Shown: piece after piece, positions 37,033-45,215 of the stretch
How positions within the stretch are numbered: the first letter of the stretch is position 1
Layout: each line of letters begins with the position of its first letter
DNA from: Janthinobacterium lividum PAMC 25724
GTDB taxonomy: Bacteria > Pseudomonadota > Gammaproteobacteria > Burkholderiales > Burkholderiaceae_D
Reading direction: 5' to 3'
DNA length: 64,000 nucleotides
NCBI GenBank assembly: GCA_000242815.2
Contig: AHHB01000032.1
Coordinates: 124,001-188,000, forward strand
Position numbers and translations under genes: made by a program
Notes under the pieces: generated by a model
The model's input: only the letters and a program-made list of their open reading frames with translations
What the model was told of the DNA's origin: nothing
Database searches by the model: none

Positions 37033-38234
37033 ATGACCCAGTTGAAAAAAATTAAAGTTGTCGAACTCAGGCTGGGAATGTTCCTGCACGGATTTGACGG
37101 ACCTTGGCTGAAGCACCCATTCTGGAGGTCCACGTTTCTGCTGACGGAAGCTGCCGACCTTCGGGCGGCGCAGCAATGTGGGCTAGATGAGTGCTGGATC
37201 GATACGGCGCGCAGCAGCAAGAAGCGGCAACGCACACAGAAAAGGGACAGGCGCTGCCACTCGCGGAGCCGCCAGGCACAGCGCAAGCGAACGTCGCGGT
37301 CAGTTTCGAGCAAGAATTATCGCGGGCGCGATTGATTTGCGGTCAGGCACGCGATGCCACAGCGGCCATGTTCAACGAAGCGCGCCTAGGCAAGGCCATC
37401 AATCCTGACTCATGCCTTCCGCTGATCGAAGAAATTACGCAGTCGGTTTCGAATAATTCCTACGCCCTGATTAGCCTCGTGCGTCTGAAAACGAACGATG
37501 ACTACACGTATATGCATTCAGTGGCCGTCTGCGCGCTGATGGTGGCACTGGCAAAAAACCTGGGGATGGATGAAAACGGCTGCCGCGACGCCGGCCTTGC
37601 TGGCCTGCTGCATGACTTGGGCAAGGCCAGCTTGCCACTTGAATTGTTGAACAAACCAGGCAAGCTCAGCGCCGCCGAATACGACCTCGTGAAGCGTCAC
37701 CCGCAATACGGACATGATTTACTTGTGCAAAGCAAGCTCAGCAATGCAGCTGTGCTGGACGTCTGCTTGCATCACCATGAAAAAATCGACGGTAGCGGCT
37801 ACCCCGAGGGTTTGAAGGGGAAGGACATTTCCTTGCTGTCACGCATGGGCGCCGTTTGCGATGTGTACGATGCCATTACGTCGAACCGTGCCTATAAACC
37901 GGGTTGGGATCCAGCAGATTCGATCGCGCAAATGTTGTCATGGCACGGACATTTTGACAAAAAAGTGCTGAACGCCTTTATCAAGACAGTCGGCATATAC
38001 CCAAGTGGATCGCTGGTCAAATTACGTAGTGGAGCACTCGCCGTGGTCGTCGAACAAAATGCATCTGCGCTGACCAAACCGATCGTAAAAGTATTCGTCT
38101 CAAGTAATTCCGGGGCGCGCATACCTATCGAGAAAATCGATCTGTCCGGCCCGGGAGTACGTGAAGGTATCGTGGGACGCGAGCCCAGGGATAAATACGA
38201 TGCGGCGTTCATCGATGCCTTGTGGGCTGGATAA
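37033..38234 (+). pseudogene. HD-GYP c-di-GMP phosphodiesterase, frameshifted near the N-terminus
   Basis: The first frame (start 37033, GGAG upstream) encodes the DUF3391 domain that precedes HD-GYP domains: VELRLGMFLHGFDGPWLKHP, then WRSTFLLTEAADL and ECWIDTAR. The rest of the protein is in another frame from about 37205: HD motif LLHDLGKASLPLE and GYP motif HHEKIDGSGYPEGL, with MGAVCDVYDAITSNRAYKPG, all intact, to the stop at 38234. The total length is not a multiple of three. The shift falls at the cgcgcagcagcaag run after DTA. Either it is a true inactivating lesion or a sequencing error; a GTG at 37191 could start the HD-GYP part alone. Confidence 0.75.
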
Positions 38235-38251
38235 ACTTCCGTCTGAATCCG

Positions 38252-38287
38252 ACTGGGGGGGCTTACGCAAGCGACGGCTGCCCCAGT
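38252..38287 (+). terminator. Possible stem-loop between HD-GYP and CheY-like genes
   Basis: ACTGGGG/CCCCAGT form a 7-bp stem with a 22-nt loop about 20 bp after the HD-GYP stop and before the convergent CheY-like gene. No T-run follows, so it is a weak candidate. Confidence 0.3.
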
Positions 38288-38365
38288 AAGCCTGCACGCA
38301 AAGCGAACAGGGGAGGGTAGACATCGAGCAGCAGGATCAGCGGCTGCGCGTCGACATGTCGACGC

Positions 38366-38761
38366 TCACCCAATAGGGGCACGCTCAAATTTATTCGTGA
38401 TGTCGAGAATTTTTTGCGTCGTGTAAGGTTTGATCACGAAGCCTTTTGCTCCTCCGCTGAGCGCTGCCAGAACACGGTCCAGTGAGCTGTCTGCGCTGAC
38501 CATCACCATGAAAGCATGGTTGCCGACAGAGCGTGCATGTTCAAGCACGGCCATGCCATCCATTTTCGGCATATGTATGTCGAGAAATACCAGCGCGGAG
38601 CGATACTCCGGCAGCTCCAGCAGTTGGGCGGCCTGGCGGCCGTCGACAGCGAACGCGATGGAGTGGTAGCCGAAAGCACGCAGCGCCGATGCCAGCACTT
38701 CGCGCATCAAGGGTTCATCATCGGCGATGATCACTGGCGTGGACAAGCGGATATTTTTCAT
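38366..38761 (-). CDS. CheY-like single-domain response regulator
   Basis: A 131-residue receiver domain with no output domain. The acidic pair is in IIADDEPLM, the phospho-acceptor Asp in LVFLDIHMPKMDG, switch Ser in MVSADSS, and the conserved Lys in GFVIKPYT. It starts 3 nt after the hybrid kinase stop, so the two are cotranscribed, and it probably receives phosphate from the Hpt domain of that kinase. It would work by protein-protein contact; the target is unknown. Confidence 0.92.
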   Translation of the reverse strand: MKNIRLSTPVIIADDEPLMREVLASALRAFGYHSIAFAVDGRQAAQLLELPEYRSALVFLDIHMPKMDGMAVLEHARSVGNHAFMVMVSADSSLDRVLAALSGGAKGFVIKPYTTQKILDITNKFERAPIG

Positions 38762-38764
38762 GGT

Positions 38765-41224
38765 TTAACAATCCTTGCAATCGATAAGTTCTTCCAGCGC
38801 CCTCAGTTGTGCGTATGCATCGCGAGCGGCGTCGGTATTGCCAGCCCTAGCTGCGCGCTCGATTGCTGCTGTCAACTGACTGAGGCCAGGATAGCCGAAC
38901 GAGGCGCCGGTGCCGCGCAGCGTATGACAGAGTTCGGCTGCCGCATGCAGCGAATTTTGCCGCAAGTGTGCATCGAGTTGTTGCAGGCTTGCCGGTAAGG
39001 AGTCGATGAACGCGCGGCGAATATCGGCGTAACCAGGCAAATCTTCCAAGCCGCCAAGCGCTGCCGTGCTGATGTCCTGCACCAATAATTGAGACAAGCG
39101 GCGCGCCAGCACCTCGACGTCGATCGGCTTGCTGATGCTGCACGCAAAGCCAGCTTCCCTGTACGCCTCGATATCTTCCTGCATCACATTGGCGGTCAGC
39201 GCCACCAGGGGGCGGCCATATCCGGCGCCCTGCAACACCGTGGCAGCTTGAACGCCATCCATCACGGGCATCTGTATGTCCATCAATACCAGGTCGAACT
39301 CGCCCGTGAGCGCTGCCTGCACTGCCTGCGCGCCGTCTTCCACGACCTCGACCGTCAATCCCAGCCGGTGCAGCAGCGACACGATCAGCAGGCGGTTATC
39401 GGGGCCGTCCTCGGCCAGCAGTACGTGACCGGACAACAGCATGTCGTGCGCCATTTCGCGCGCCGCATTAAGTGTCGCAGGTGCGCTATCGACCCAACCG
39501 GCTTGCTCCACCATGGGCGCATGGATCTCTAGCTCGAACACTGCGCCTTGCTGGAGCTTGCTGCGCACTTGCACAGCACCTTTCATCTTGGTTGCCAGTT
39601 GGTGCACCAGATGCAGTCCCAGGCCGGTACCGCCGTATTTTCGCGCGGTACTACTGTCGGCCTGGCTGAACGGCTTAAACAGCATTGTCAACTGATCGTC
39701 CGACATGCCGATGCCGCTATCGCGCACGCGCAACTTCAGGCGCTGTTGCTCGCTGTTGTACTCAAGTTCGAGCGCCACCGCACCAAGTTCCGTAAACTTG
39801 ACGGCATTGCTAGTCAAGTTGAACAGTATCTGCTTCCAGCGTGTGGGGTCGCCCATGACCTGCGCGGGAAACGGATAAGCGACATGCAGGCTGAAACCGA
39901 TGCCTTTGCTGGCTGCTTGTGCCGCCATCATGGTTTCTACGCCGCTGGCGACATCGACGGGGGAAAATGGCAAGTACTCAAGATGCATGCGGCCCGCTTC
40001 TATTTTGGAAATATCGAGTATGCCGTTGATAATGTCGAGCAAGTGGCGACCATTTCGCACGATGATGGACCCGGCATCGCTGGCCGGGCCGCTGATGACG
40101 GTGCGCTGAATAATTTCGGCAAAGCCGATGATCGCGGTCAAGGGCGTGCGGATTTCATGGCTCATCATCGCCAAGAATTCGGATTTCGCCGTGCTGGCCG
40201 CCTCGGCTTCGGCTTGCAAGGCGCGCGTCCTGTCCAGGTCCCGCTCGCGGCATTTCAGGGAGCGTATCAGTACCATGAACGCCGCCAGCATGGCGCAGGC
40301 GCTGATCCCGCCTACCAGCGACAGCGCTAGCGAGAATCTGCGCCATTGCGCCAGATAAAGCTGGTCGGTCACGGTGACGTTAATAATGAGGGGGAAATTG
40401 TCGATCAGCCGCGCTGCGCCCAGGCGCGAGACGCGCTCGCCGCCTTGCGAAAAGCGCGGGCCTTCGATTTGCACGACGCCGTGCAATTTCTTTAGGCCAT
40501 CGATCACTTTGAAGCTGCTGCCGCTCGGGTTCAGCTCGGCCATCAGTTTGTCGTCATGTGGCCAGCGCGCCAGCACCATGTAGTCGCGGCGGTACAAGGT
40601 TACTGTCGCGTCGGCGCCCAGATTGATCTTGTTGTAAAAATCGCTAAGGAAAGTGCTCGAGAAACCGACCAGCGCAAGGCCGAGAAACTCGCCTTTGGGG
40701 CCCGTCAGGCGGCGGCTCAAGTAAAACGTCCATTGACCGTTGCCCTTGTTGCGCACTGGTCGTGATACGTGAATGCCCAGATTCGGCTGCTGTAAATGCG
40801 CCTGAAAATAATCGCGGTCCGCCAGATTGATCGATGGCGCCGGATGTGATCGCGTGAAGTTGATGACGTCGCCATTCGCCGCGACGATGGTAGCCACGTC
40901 CACCTGTGGCAATCCCTGCGTCTTGTCGCGCATGCTGGCGAACTGCGCCGCAGTACCCATCTTGAGGCGTAATTGATCGTCCGTCGTCGCGCCGCTGACG
41001 GTGACGCCTTCGGCGATGCTGTTCAACACCAGAATCGCCGATCTGACCTCCTGCGCCGTTTGCTCGGCCAGGAGCAGCGACAAATTATCGAGCTGCGTAC
41101 TCCATTCCTTGGCCGATTGCTCGCGCGCAATGAGCACGGCGGAACCGACCGTTGCGGCGATAGCGAAGACCAGGAAGCCAGCGAGCAAGCTTGCAATTTT
41201 GCTGGATCGAAAATTGCTCGTCAT
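38765..41224 (-). CDS. Hybrid sensor histidine kinase (dCACHE-HisKA-HATPase-REC-Hpt)
   Basis: About 819 residues from the ATG at 41224 (GGAGAG upstream). A membrane segment near residues 10-30 and another at ~290-310 flank a periplasmic dCACHE sensor (HPAPSINLADRDYFQAHL, LYRRDYMVLARWPHDDKL). Then come HisKA (AMMSHEIRTPLTAIIGFAEI), HATPase (NLTSNAVKFTE, RDSGIGMSDDQL, YGGTGLGLHLV), a receiver (HVLLAEDGPDNRLL, LVLMDIQMPVMDG), and a C-terminal Hpt domain (ELCHTLRGTGASFGYPG). This is the BarA/ArcB-type phosphorelay layout. It precedes a CheY-like gene in the same operon. Confidence 0.92.
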   Translation of the reverse strand: MTSNFRSSKIASLLAGFLVFAIAATVGSAVLIAREQSAKEWSTQLDNLSLLLAEQTAQEVRSAILVLNSIAEGVTVSGATTDDQLRLKMGTAAQFASMRDKTQGLPQVDVATIVAANGDVINFTRSHPAPSINLADRDYFQAHLQQPNLGIHVSRPVRNKGNGQWTFYLSRRLTGPKGEFLGLALVGFSSTFLSDFYNKINLGADATVTLYRRDYMVLARWPHDDKLMAELNPSGSSFKVIDGLKKLHGVVQIEGPRFSQGGERVSRLGAARLIDNFPLIINVTVTDQLYLAQWRRFSLALSLVGGISACAMLAAFMVLIRSLKCRERDLDRTRALQAEAEAASTAKSEFLAMMSHEIRTPLTAIIGFAEIIQRTVISGPASDAGSIIVRNGRHLLDIINGILDISKIEAGRMHLEYLPFSPVDVASGVETMMAAQAASKGIGFSLHVAYPFPAQVMGDPTRWKQILFNLTSNAVKFTELGAVALELEYNSEQQRLKLRVRDSGIGMSDDQLTMLFKPFSQADSSTARKYGGTGLGLHLVHQLATKMKGAVQVRSKLQQGAVFELEIHAPMVEQAGWVDSAPATLNAAREMAHDMLLSGHVLLAEDGPDNRLLIVSLLHRLGLTVEVVEDGAQAVQAALTGEFDLVLMDIQMPVMDGVQAATVLQGAGYGRPLVALTANVMQEDIEAYREAGFACSISKPIDVEVLARRLSQLLVQDISTAALGGLEDLPGYADIRRAFIDSLPASLQQLDAHLRQNSLHAAAELCHTLRGTGASFGYPGLSQLTAAIERAARAGNTDAARDAYAQLRALEELIDCKDC

Positions 41225-41608
41225 GGTTGCTCTCCTGCGGCCACTATAGCACGCCGATCGTCTTTCCACCGGGCAATATCTTAGTCAACAATCAAAAAAT
41301 GCTCACCTTCATATAATGGCCATACGATGCGTCGCAGATCATCGCGGCGCGCGCATGCAATGCAGGTCAGCGCGGATGCCAGCGAGTTGGCGCTGTTTTA
41401 ATTGCAGATCGCTACAGCCAGGCTGCCACTGAGCGCGCCAGCATGGACAAGCTTTGACGACATATTCAAGGCTTGCGGTTGATGCAGCCAACTGCACAGA
41501 CGCGTGCCCTGCGGCCCCATGTGGCAGGCGAAACAATGGAGCAAGGCTTGAAGGCTGGCGCAGCGCGTCACGCAGGCACGCTCGCCAGGCCCGAGCATGT
41601 CGCCGGGT
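41225..41608. other. Gap between kinase and KfrA-like genes
   Basis: This gap lies upstream of the hybrid kinase and downstream of the KfrA-like gene, so it should hold the kinase promoter. An AT-rich patch is at 41282-41320 (caacaatcaaaaaatgctc). A minus-strand frame through 41398-41604 looks protein-like (MLGPGERACVTRCASLQALL) but has no ribosome site and was not called. Confidence 0.35.
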
Positions 41609-42664
41609 TCAAACAGTGCGTTGCTGCTTGTTGTCGAGCAATAGCGCCAGGTGCGCCGCCATGCCGGCGTTGTCGCGCAGCAAACCGTCGCGCTCCTGCG
41701 CCAGGCTTGCTGCCTTCTGCTGCGCCACCTGGGCATTGTCCGCCAGCATGTCGAGCTGGCGTTCTTGCGCGCTCAGCGCCACCTTGGCATCGCTGAGCGC
41801 CTGCAAGGCCGTGTCCAGCTTGGCCAACAGGGCGTCGGCCGATGCAGCCGCCTGCAGATACTGAAATTCAAACTGGTCGCGCTCGGGCCGCACGGTGGCC
41901 AGGGCGGCGCGGTCGGCAGCCGCTTCGCCCGTCAGGCGCGTCTGCTCCAGCTGCAGCTGCGCCAAGCGCATGTCTTGCTGCACCAGCGTCGCTTGCTGGC
42001 CTTGCAAACGCTGTTGCAACTGCGCGTTTTCCTGTTCCAGCCGGCTGATTCGTTGCTGCGCCTGGGTCCGATCTTCACTGCGTTGGGTCGCCGCCGCTTC
42101 CTGATAATGATCGAACTGCGCGCGCACCTGGGCCAGTTGACGGTTCAAAGCGGCGATTTCCTCGCTCCGGTCGGCCAGGCGCTGCGTCAGGCCGGCGTTG
42201 TCGCTGTGCAGGGTGGCCAGGGTGACGGCGCGAAAATGGTGTTCTTCCTTCAGTTGCGCCAGCGCTTGTTGAGTGGCGCGCAATTCCTGGGTGAGCGCGG
42301 CGCGCACCTCGGTCAGTGTCAACCGTTGCGCTTCCGTCTTCTTGAGTTTTTCCAGTGCCGCCTCGAGCTCGGCGCGGTTCTGCTGCATGCCCGTTTCCAG
42401 CTGCTGCGCCACGTCGCGCTGCTGCTTGTCGTACACGCCACGCATCGCCTGCATCAGTTCGGCCGGCAAGCCGGCCTCCGTTTTCACGGCGCCCGCACCC
42501 TGGAACTCTTCCTTCCAGCGCTTGAGCAGGGGAGCGATGGTGCTCTTGCTGCCAGTGCTGCCCAGTGCTTCACGCACGCTGTCGACCGTGGGATTGCGAC
42601 CATCGGCAGCGACGATTTGGGCTGCTTTCATAACATCAGAGTACAGAATGCCGGTGCGGGCCAT
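41609..42664 (-). CDS. KfrA-like DNA-binding coiled-coil protein
   Basis: A 351-residue protein. Residues ~10-110 match the KfrA N-terminal DNA-binding domain (DVMKAAQIVAADGRNPTVDS, REALGSTGSKSTIAPLLKRW). The rest, ~residues 85-345, is an almost unbroken Gln/Ala/Leu/Glu-rich coiled coil with heptads. KfrA on plasmids autoregulates and binds DNA as a filament-forming partition-like protein. Here it is chromosomal and divergent from a tyrosine recombinase, with two palindromes between them that are the likely binding sites. Confidence 0.85.
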   Translation of the reverse strand: MARTGILYSDVMKAAQIVAADGRNPTVDSVREALGSTGSKSTIAPLLKRWKEEFQGAGAVKTEAGLPAELMQAMRGVYDKQQRDVAQQLETGMQQNRAELEAALEKLKKTEAQRLTLTEVRAALTQELRATQQALAQLKEEHHFRAVTLATLHSDNAGLTQRLADRSEEIAALNRQLAQVRAQFDHYQEAAATQRSEDRTQAQQRISRLEQENAQLQQRLQGQQATLVQQDMRLAQLQLEQTRLTGEAAADRAALATVRPERDQFEFQYLQAAASADALLAKLDTALQALSDAKVALSAQERQLDMLADNAQVAQQKAASLAQERDGLLRDNAGMAAHLALLLDNKQQRTV

Positions 42665-42692
42665 AAAACCACCTATGAGCGAAATTTAGTAA

Positions 42693-42727
42693 CGTATTAC
42701 ATGATACGTAATACGGTGTAATATTAC
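42693..42727. promoter_or_regulatory. Palindromes between KfrA-like gene and recombinase gene
   Basis: A perfect 8-bp inverted repeat CGTATTAC-N7-GTAATACG at 42693-42715 is followed 2 bp later by the perfect palindrome GTAATATTAC at 42718-42727. The half-site GTAAT(A)..AC is shared, so one protein, most simply the KfrA-like autoregulator, could bind both. They lie 28-65 bp before the KfrA-like start and ~125 bp before the recombinase start. Confidence 0.7.
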
Positions 42728-42852
42728 GACTTAAATTTTCATATTTTTTGAAAAATATAAGTCGCTATAAGATCGCTTATCGCGTGTTATGGCCGTGTTT
42801 TACATGCTATTCTGTGGCTCCCCCAGTACAAAACCGCGATTTCACTGCCGCC

Positions 42853-43872
42853 ATGCCTGATTTACCCCTCTCTAAACGCCGTCCCGCCGTGCCGAAAAGC
42901 GCCAACATCCCGGCCCTGCCATTACACGCCGCCTTGGTCGATGCCGAGTTGGCCGCGCGCCAGCAAGCTTTTCTCGCCGCCGCGACGTCCGATAACACGC
43001 GCCGCACCTACCGCTGCGCCATCCGCCACTTCCAGTGCTGGGGCGGCGCGCTGCCGGCCGACGAGTCCGCCGTCATCCGCTATCTGCTGGCCTACGCCGA
43101 TAGCCTGAACGCGCGCACCCTGGCGCTGCGCTTGACAGCCCTGTCGCAATGGCATGTGTACCAAGGCTTTGGCGATCCTGCGTCCACACCCACCGTGCGC
43201 AAGACCTTAGCCGGCATCGCCCGCGTGCATGGCAAGCCGAAAAAAAAGGCCAAGGCCCTGCCTTTGGAAGATTTGGAAGTGATCGTCACGAGACTGGCCG
43301 CGCTGGGCGGCATCAAGGCCCTGCGTGACAGCGCCTTGCTGCAGCTGGGATTCTTTGGTGGTTTTCGGCGCAGCGAGTTGGTGGGGTTGACGCTGGAAGA
43401 CATCAGCTGGGAGCCGCAGGGCATGGTCATTACACTGCCGCGCTCAAAAACGGACCAAGCAGGCGAGGGCATCGTCAAGGCCATTCCGTTTGGCGACGCC
43501 GTGTGCTGCCCGGCCACCGCCTTGCGCGCCTGGCTGGCGGCGGCGCACATCCGCTCCGGGCCACTGCTGCGCCCCGTCAACCAGTGGGGGCATGTGAGTG
43601 CGAAAGCGCTGCACGCGAGCAGCATCAACACATTGCTGGAAAACTGCGCGAGCTTGGCGCAACTCGATTACGTGCCGCAACTGTCCAGCCACAGTCTGCG
43701 CCGCGGCATGGCCACCAGCGCGTACCGGGCGGGCGCCGATTTCCAGGCCATCAAGCGCCAGGGCGGCTGGCGCCACGACGGCACCGTGCATGGCTATATC
43801 GAAGAGGCGAGCCGCTTCGAAGAGAATGCGGCCGGCAGTTTACTAAAGGCCAAGAAAAAACCGGCGACCTGA
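42853..43872 (+). CDS. Tyrosine recombinase/integrase
   Basis: About 339 residues from the ATG at 42853 (an ATG at 42748 would add a 35-residue tail unlike the family). Residues ~30-130 form a SAM-like N-terminal core-binding domain. The catalytic set is visible: Arg172 in GGFRRSELVGL, His280 and Arg283 in HSLRR, Trp306 in GGWRHDG, and Tyr315 in GTVHGYIEEAS. It is therefore likely active. It is divergent from the KfrA-like gene. No flanking attachment repeats or other phage or transposon genes were seen, so it may be a stand-alone or domesticated recombinase. Confidence 0.88.
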   Translation: MPDLPLSKRRPAVPKSANIPALPLHAALVDAELAARQQAFLAAATSDNTRRTYRCAIRHFQCWGGALPADESAVIRYLLAYADSLNARTLALRLTALSQWHVYQGFGDPASTPTVRKTLAGIARVHGKPKKKAKALPLEDLEVIVTRLAALGGIKALRDSALLQLGFFGGFRRSELVGLTLEDISWEPQGMVITLPRSKTDQAGEGIVKAIPFGDAVCCPATALRAWLAAAHIRSGPLLRPVNQWGHVSAKALHASSINTLLENCASLAQLDYVPQLSSHSLRRGMATSAYRAGADFQAIKRQGGWRHDGTVHGYIEEASRFEENAAGSLLKAKKKPAT

Positions 43873-44227
43873 CAGCGCGCGACCAGACCTGCCAGCGTAC
43901 CGGCAACAAATACGCGAACAGGCCGCTAGATACGGCTAATGTCGCCGCCGCGGCACGCCCAGCGTGTCCGGAGTGCCGCTTAATCAGGGGTTTGCGGTGC
44001 AATGCAAGATCAAGTAGGGTTCAGAGGGGGGGGGCTGAGCCGGAAGCCCGGAAAATTTTTCCATCCGGCTCCCGGGCTGGGCAGCCAAGCCCAGCCGGTG
44101 GGGGTGTGCTGGAGCGTATGCGCCGCGCCTTTGCGCGATCAGCGCATGGCCGCTGTCGTTCAGGTGAAAATAGCGCGCCAGGCTTGGACAAGCTGCCATC
44201 GATAGGCTTGCCGCATTTGTCTAGCGA
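43873..44227. other. Convergent gap with stem-loops and a G-run
   Basis: About 355 bp between the recombinase and the convergent LysR gene. It has a run of G residues at 44024-44034 and two strong stems: GAGCCGGA/TCCGGCTC at 44037-44071, and GGCTGGGC/GCCCAGCC at about 44075-44097. The stems sit where both transcripts would end, and so could act as bidirectional terminators. Confidence 0.5.
44037..44071. terminator. Stem-loop between convergent genes
   Basis: Perfect 8-bp arms GAGCCGGA (44037-44044) and TCCGGCTC (44064-44071) enclose a 19-nt loop that includes ggaaaatttttcc. It sits between convergent genes; the A/T tracts within the loop allow termination in either direction. The assignment is inferred. 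Confidence 0.45.
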
Positions 44228-45118
44228 TCAGGTGTCGGGCGCGCCAGCAAGCAACTGCTCAAGCACTTCAATACGGAGCCGACGCGATGTGGTGATGGCG
44301 TAGAAGCGCTCAAGCAAGGCTGTTGACTGGCCCACAACGACGAGAATGCCGGAACGCAGCTCATCTTGAACCACCACTTCGGGCAACAATGTCAGCCAGC
44401 CACTGTCGCGCGCAATCAGGCGCAGCATGGCCATGTCATCGACCTCGGCGCGTAGTCTGGGACTCACGCCTGCCGTGGCACATAGCGCGTCGAATTGGGC
44501 GCGCAAGACATGACGAGGACCTGGCAACGCAATATCTAAGCCATTGAGATCTTCCGGAATGCGCAGGCTTTGCGATGCCCAATTGCTCGCAGGACCGACC
44601 AGCGAGATCAACTGGCTGCCCAAAAAACGGCAGTGCAAACGGCGATCAGGATCAGCCGGCACGGTCTCATTGGCGAGCACCACATCTAACTGATGCTCTA
44701 CCAGCCGAGTCAGCAGGCCCTCGAGCAGCCCGGACTCCAGTGTCAACACAACGGCGGGGTTTGTCAGCACGGGTCGAATCCAGTTTTCCTGATAATTGCG
44801 CGACAGCGTGGCCACGCTACCCACACGAAGGCGGGCAATCCCTGCTGAGCGGCCTTCCAAGCGTCCCAGCATTTCCTGGCCGAGACCGAAGATGTTGTCG
44901 GCATACGCCTGCACAAGTTGCCCCGCGTCGGTCAGGATCAGCCGACGACCTTCGCGGATAAACAAGTGCTCGCCTATCCGGGCCTCCAACTGGCGAATCT
45001 GCGCCGAGACTGCTGATTGCGAGGTATGTAGCTCCTCGGCAGCCCGGGTCAGATGTCCGAGCTTGGCAACGCGCCAGAAATAAAATAGGTGATGAAAATT
45101 GAGTTGATTGAGTTTCAT
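44228..45118 (-). CDS. LysR-family regulator, divergent from the dab operon
   Basis: A 296-residue LysR protein. The N-terminal HTH is MKLNQLNFHHLFYFWRVAKL, HLTRAAEELHTSQSAVSAQI, with the usual effector-binding domain after residue ~90 (LTLESGLLEGLLTRLVEHQL). Its closest type is the NhaR-like branch, whose N-terminus has this NYHHLYYFW pattern; this comparison is from memory. It diverges from the DabB-DabA operon with 97 bp between them. That gap is AT-rich (tatttaatcgttcttattaa) and contains the likely shared promoter and T-N11-A boxes. It probably regulates the carbon-uptake operon. Confidence 0.88.
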   Translation of the reverse strand: MKLNQLNFHHLFYFWRVAKLGHLTRAAEELHTSQSAVSAQIRQLEARIGEHLFIREGRRLILTDAGQLVQAYADNIFGLGQEMLGRLEGRSAGIARLRVGSVATLSRNYQENWIRPVLTNPAVVLTLESGLLEGLLTRLVEHQLDVVLANETVPADPDRRLHCRFLGSQLISLVGPASNWASQSLRIPEDLNGLDIALPGPRHVLRAQFDALCATAGVSPRLRAEVDDMAMLRLIARDSGWLTLLPEVVVQDELRSGILVVVGQSTALLERFYAITTSRRLRIEVLEQLLAGAPDT

Positions 45119-45215
45119 CGTTCTGTTTTGAGTATTTAATCGTTCTTATTAATCTATTTTACAGAAGTTCTTTACAGAGCATCATCCTCGCAACAAATAT
45201 AAGTAAGGCTATGCG

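Noticed and set aside
36813-37055. An 80-codon frame before the HD-GYP gene
   Set aside because: It overlaps the HD-GYP start, has no ribosome site and no recognisable motif.
41398-41736. A minus-strand frame downstream of the KfrA-like gene
   Set aside because: It overlaps that gene in another frame and has no start signal; the protein-like look may be by chance.
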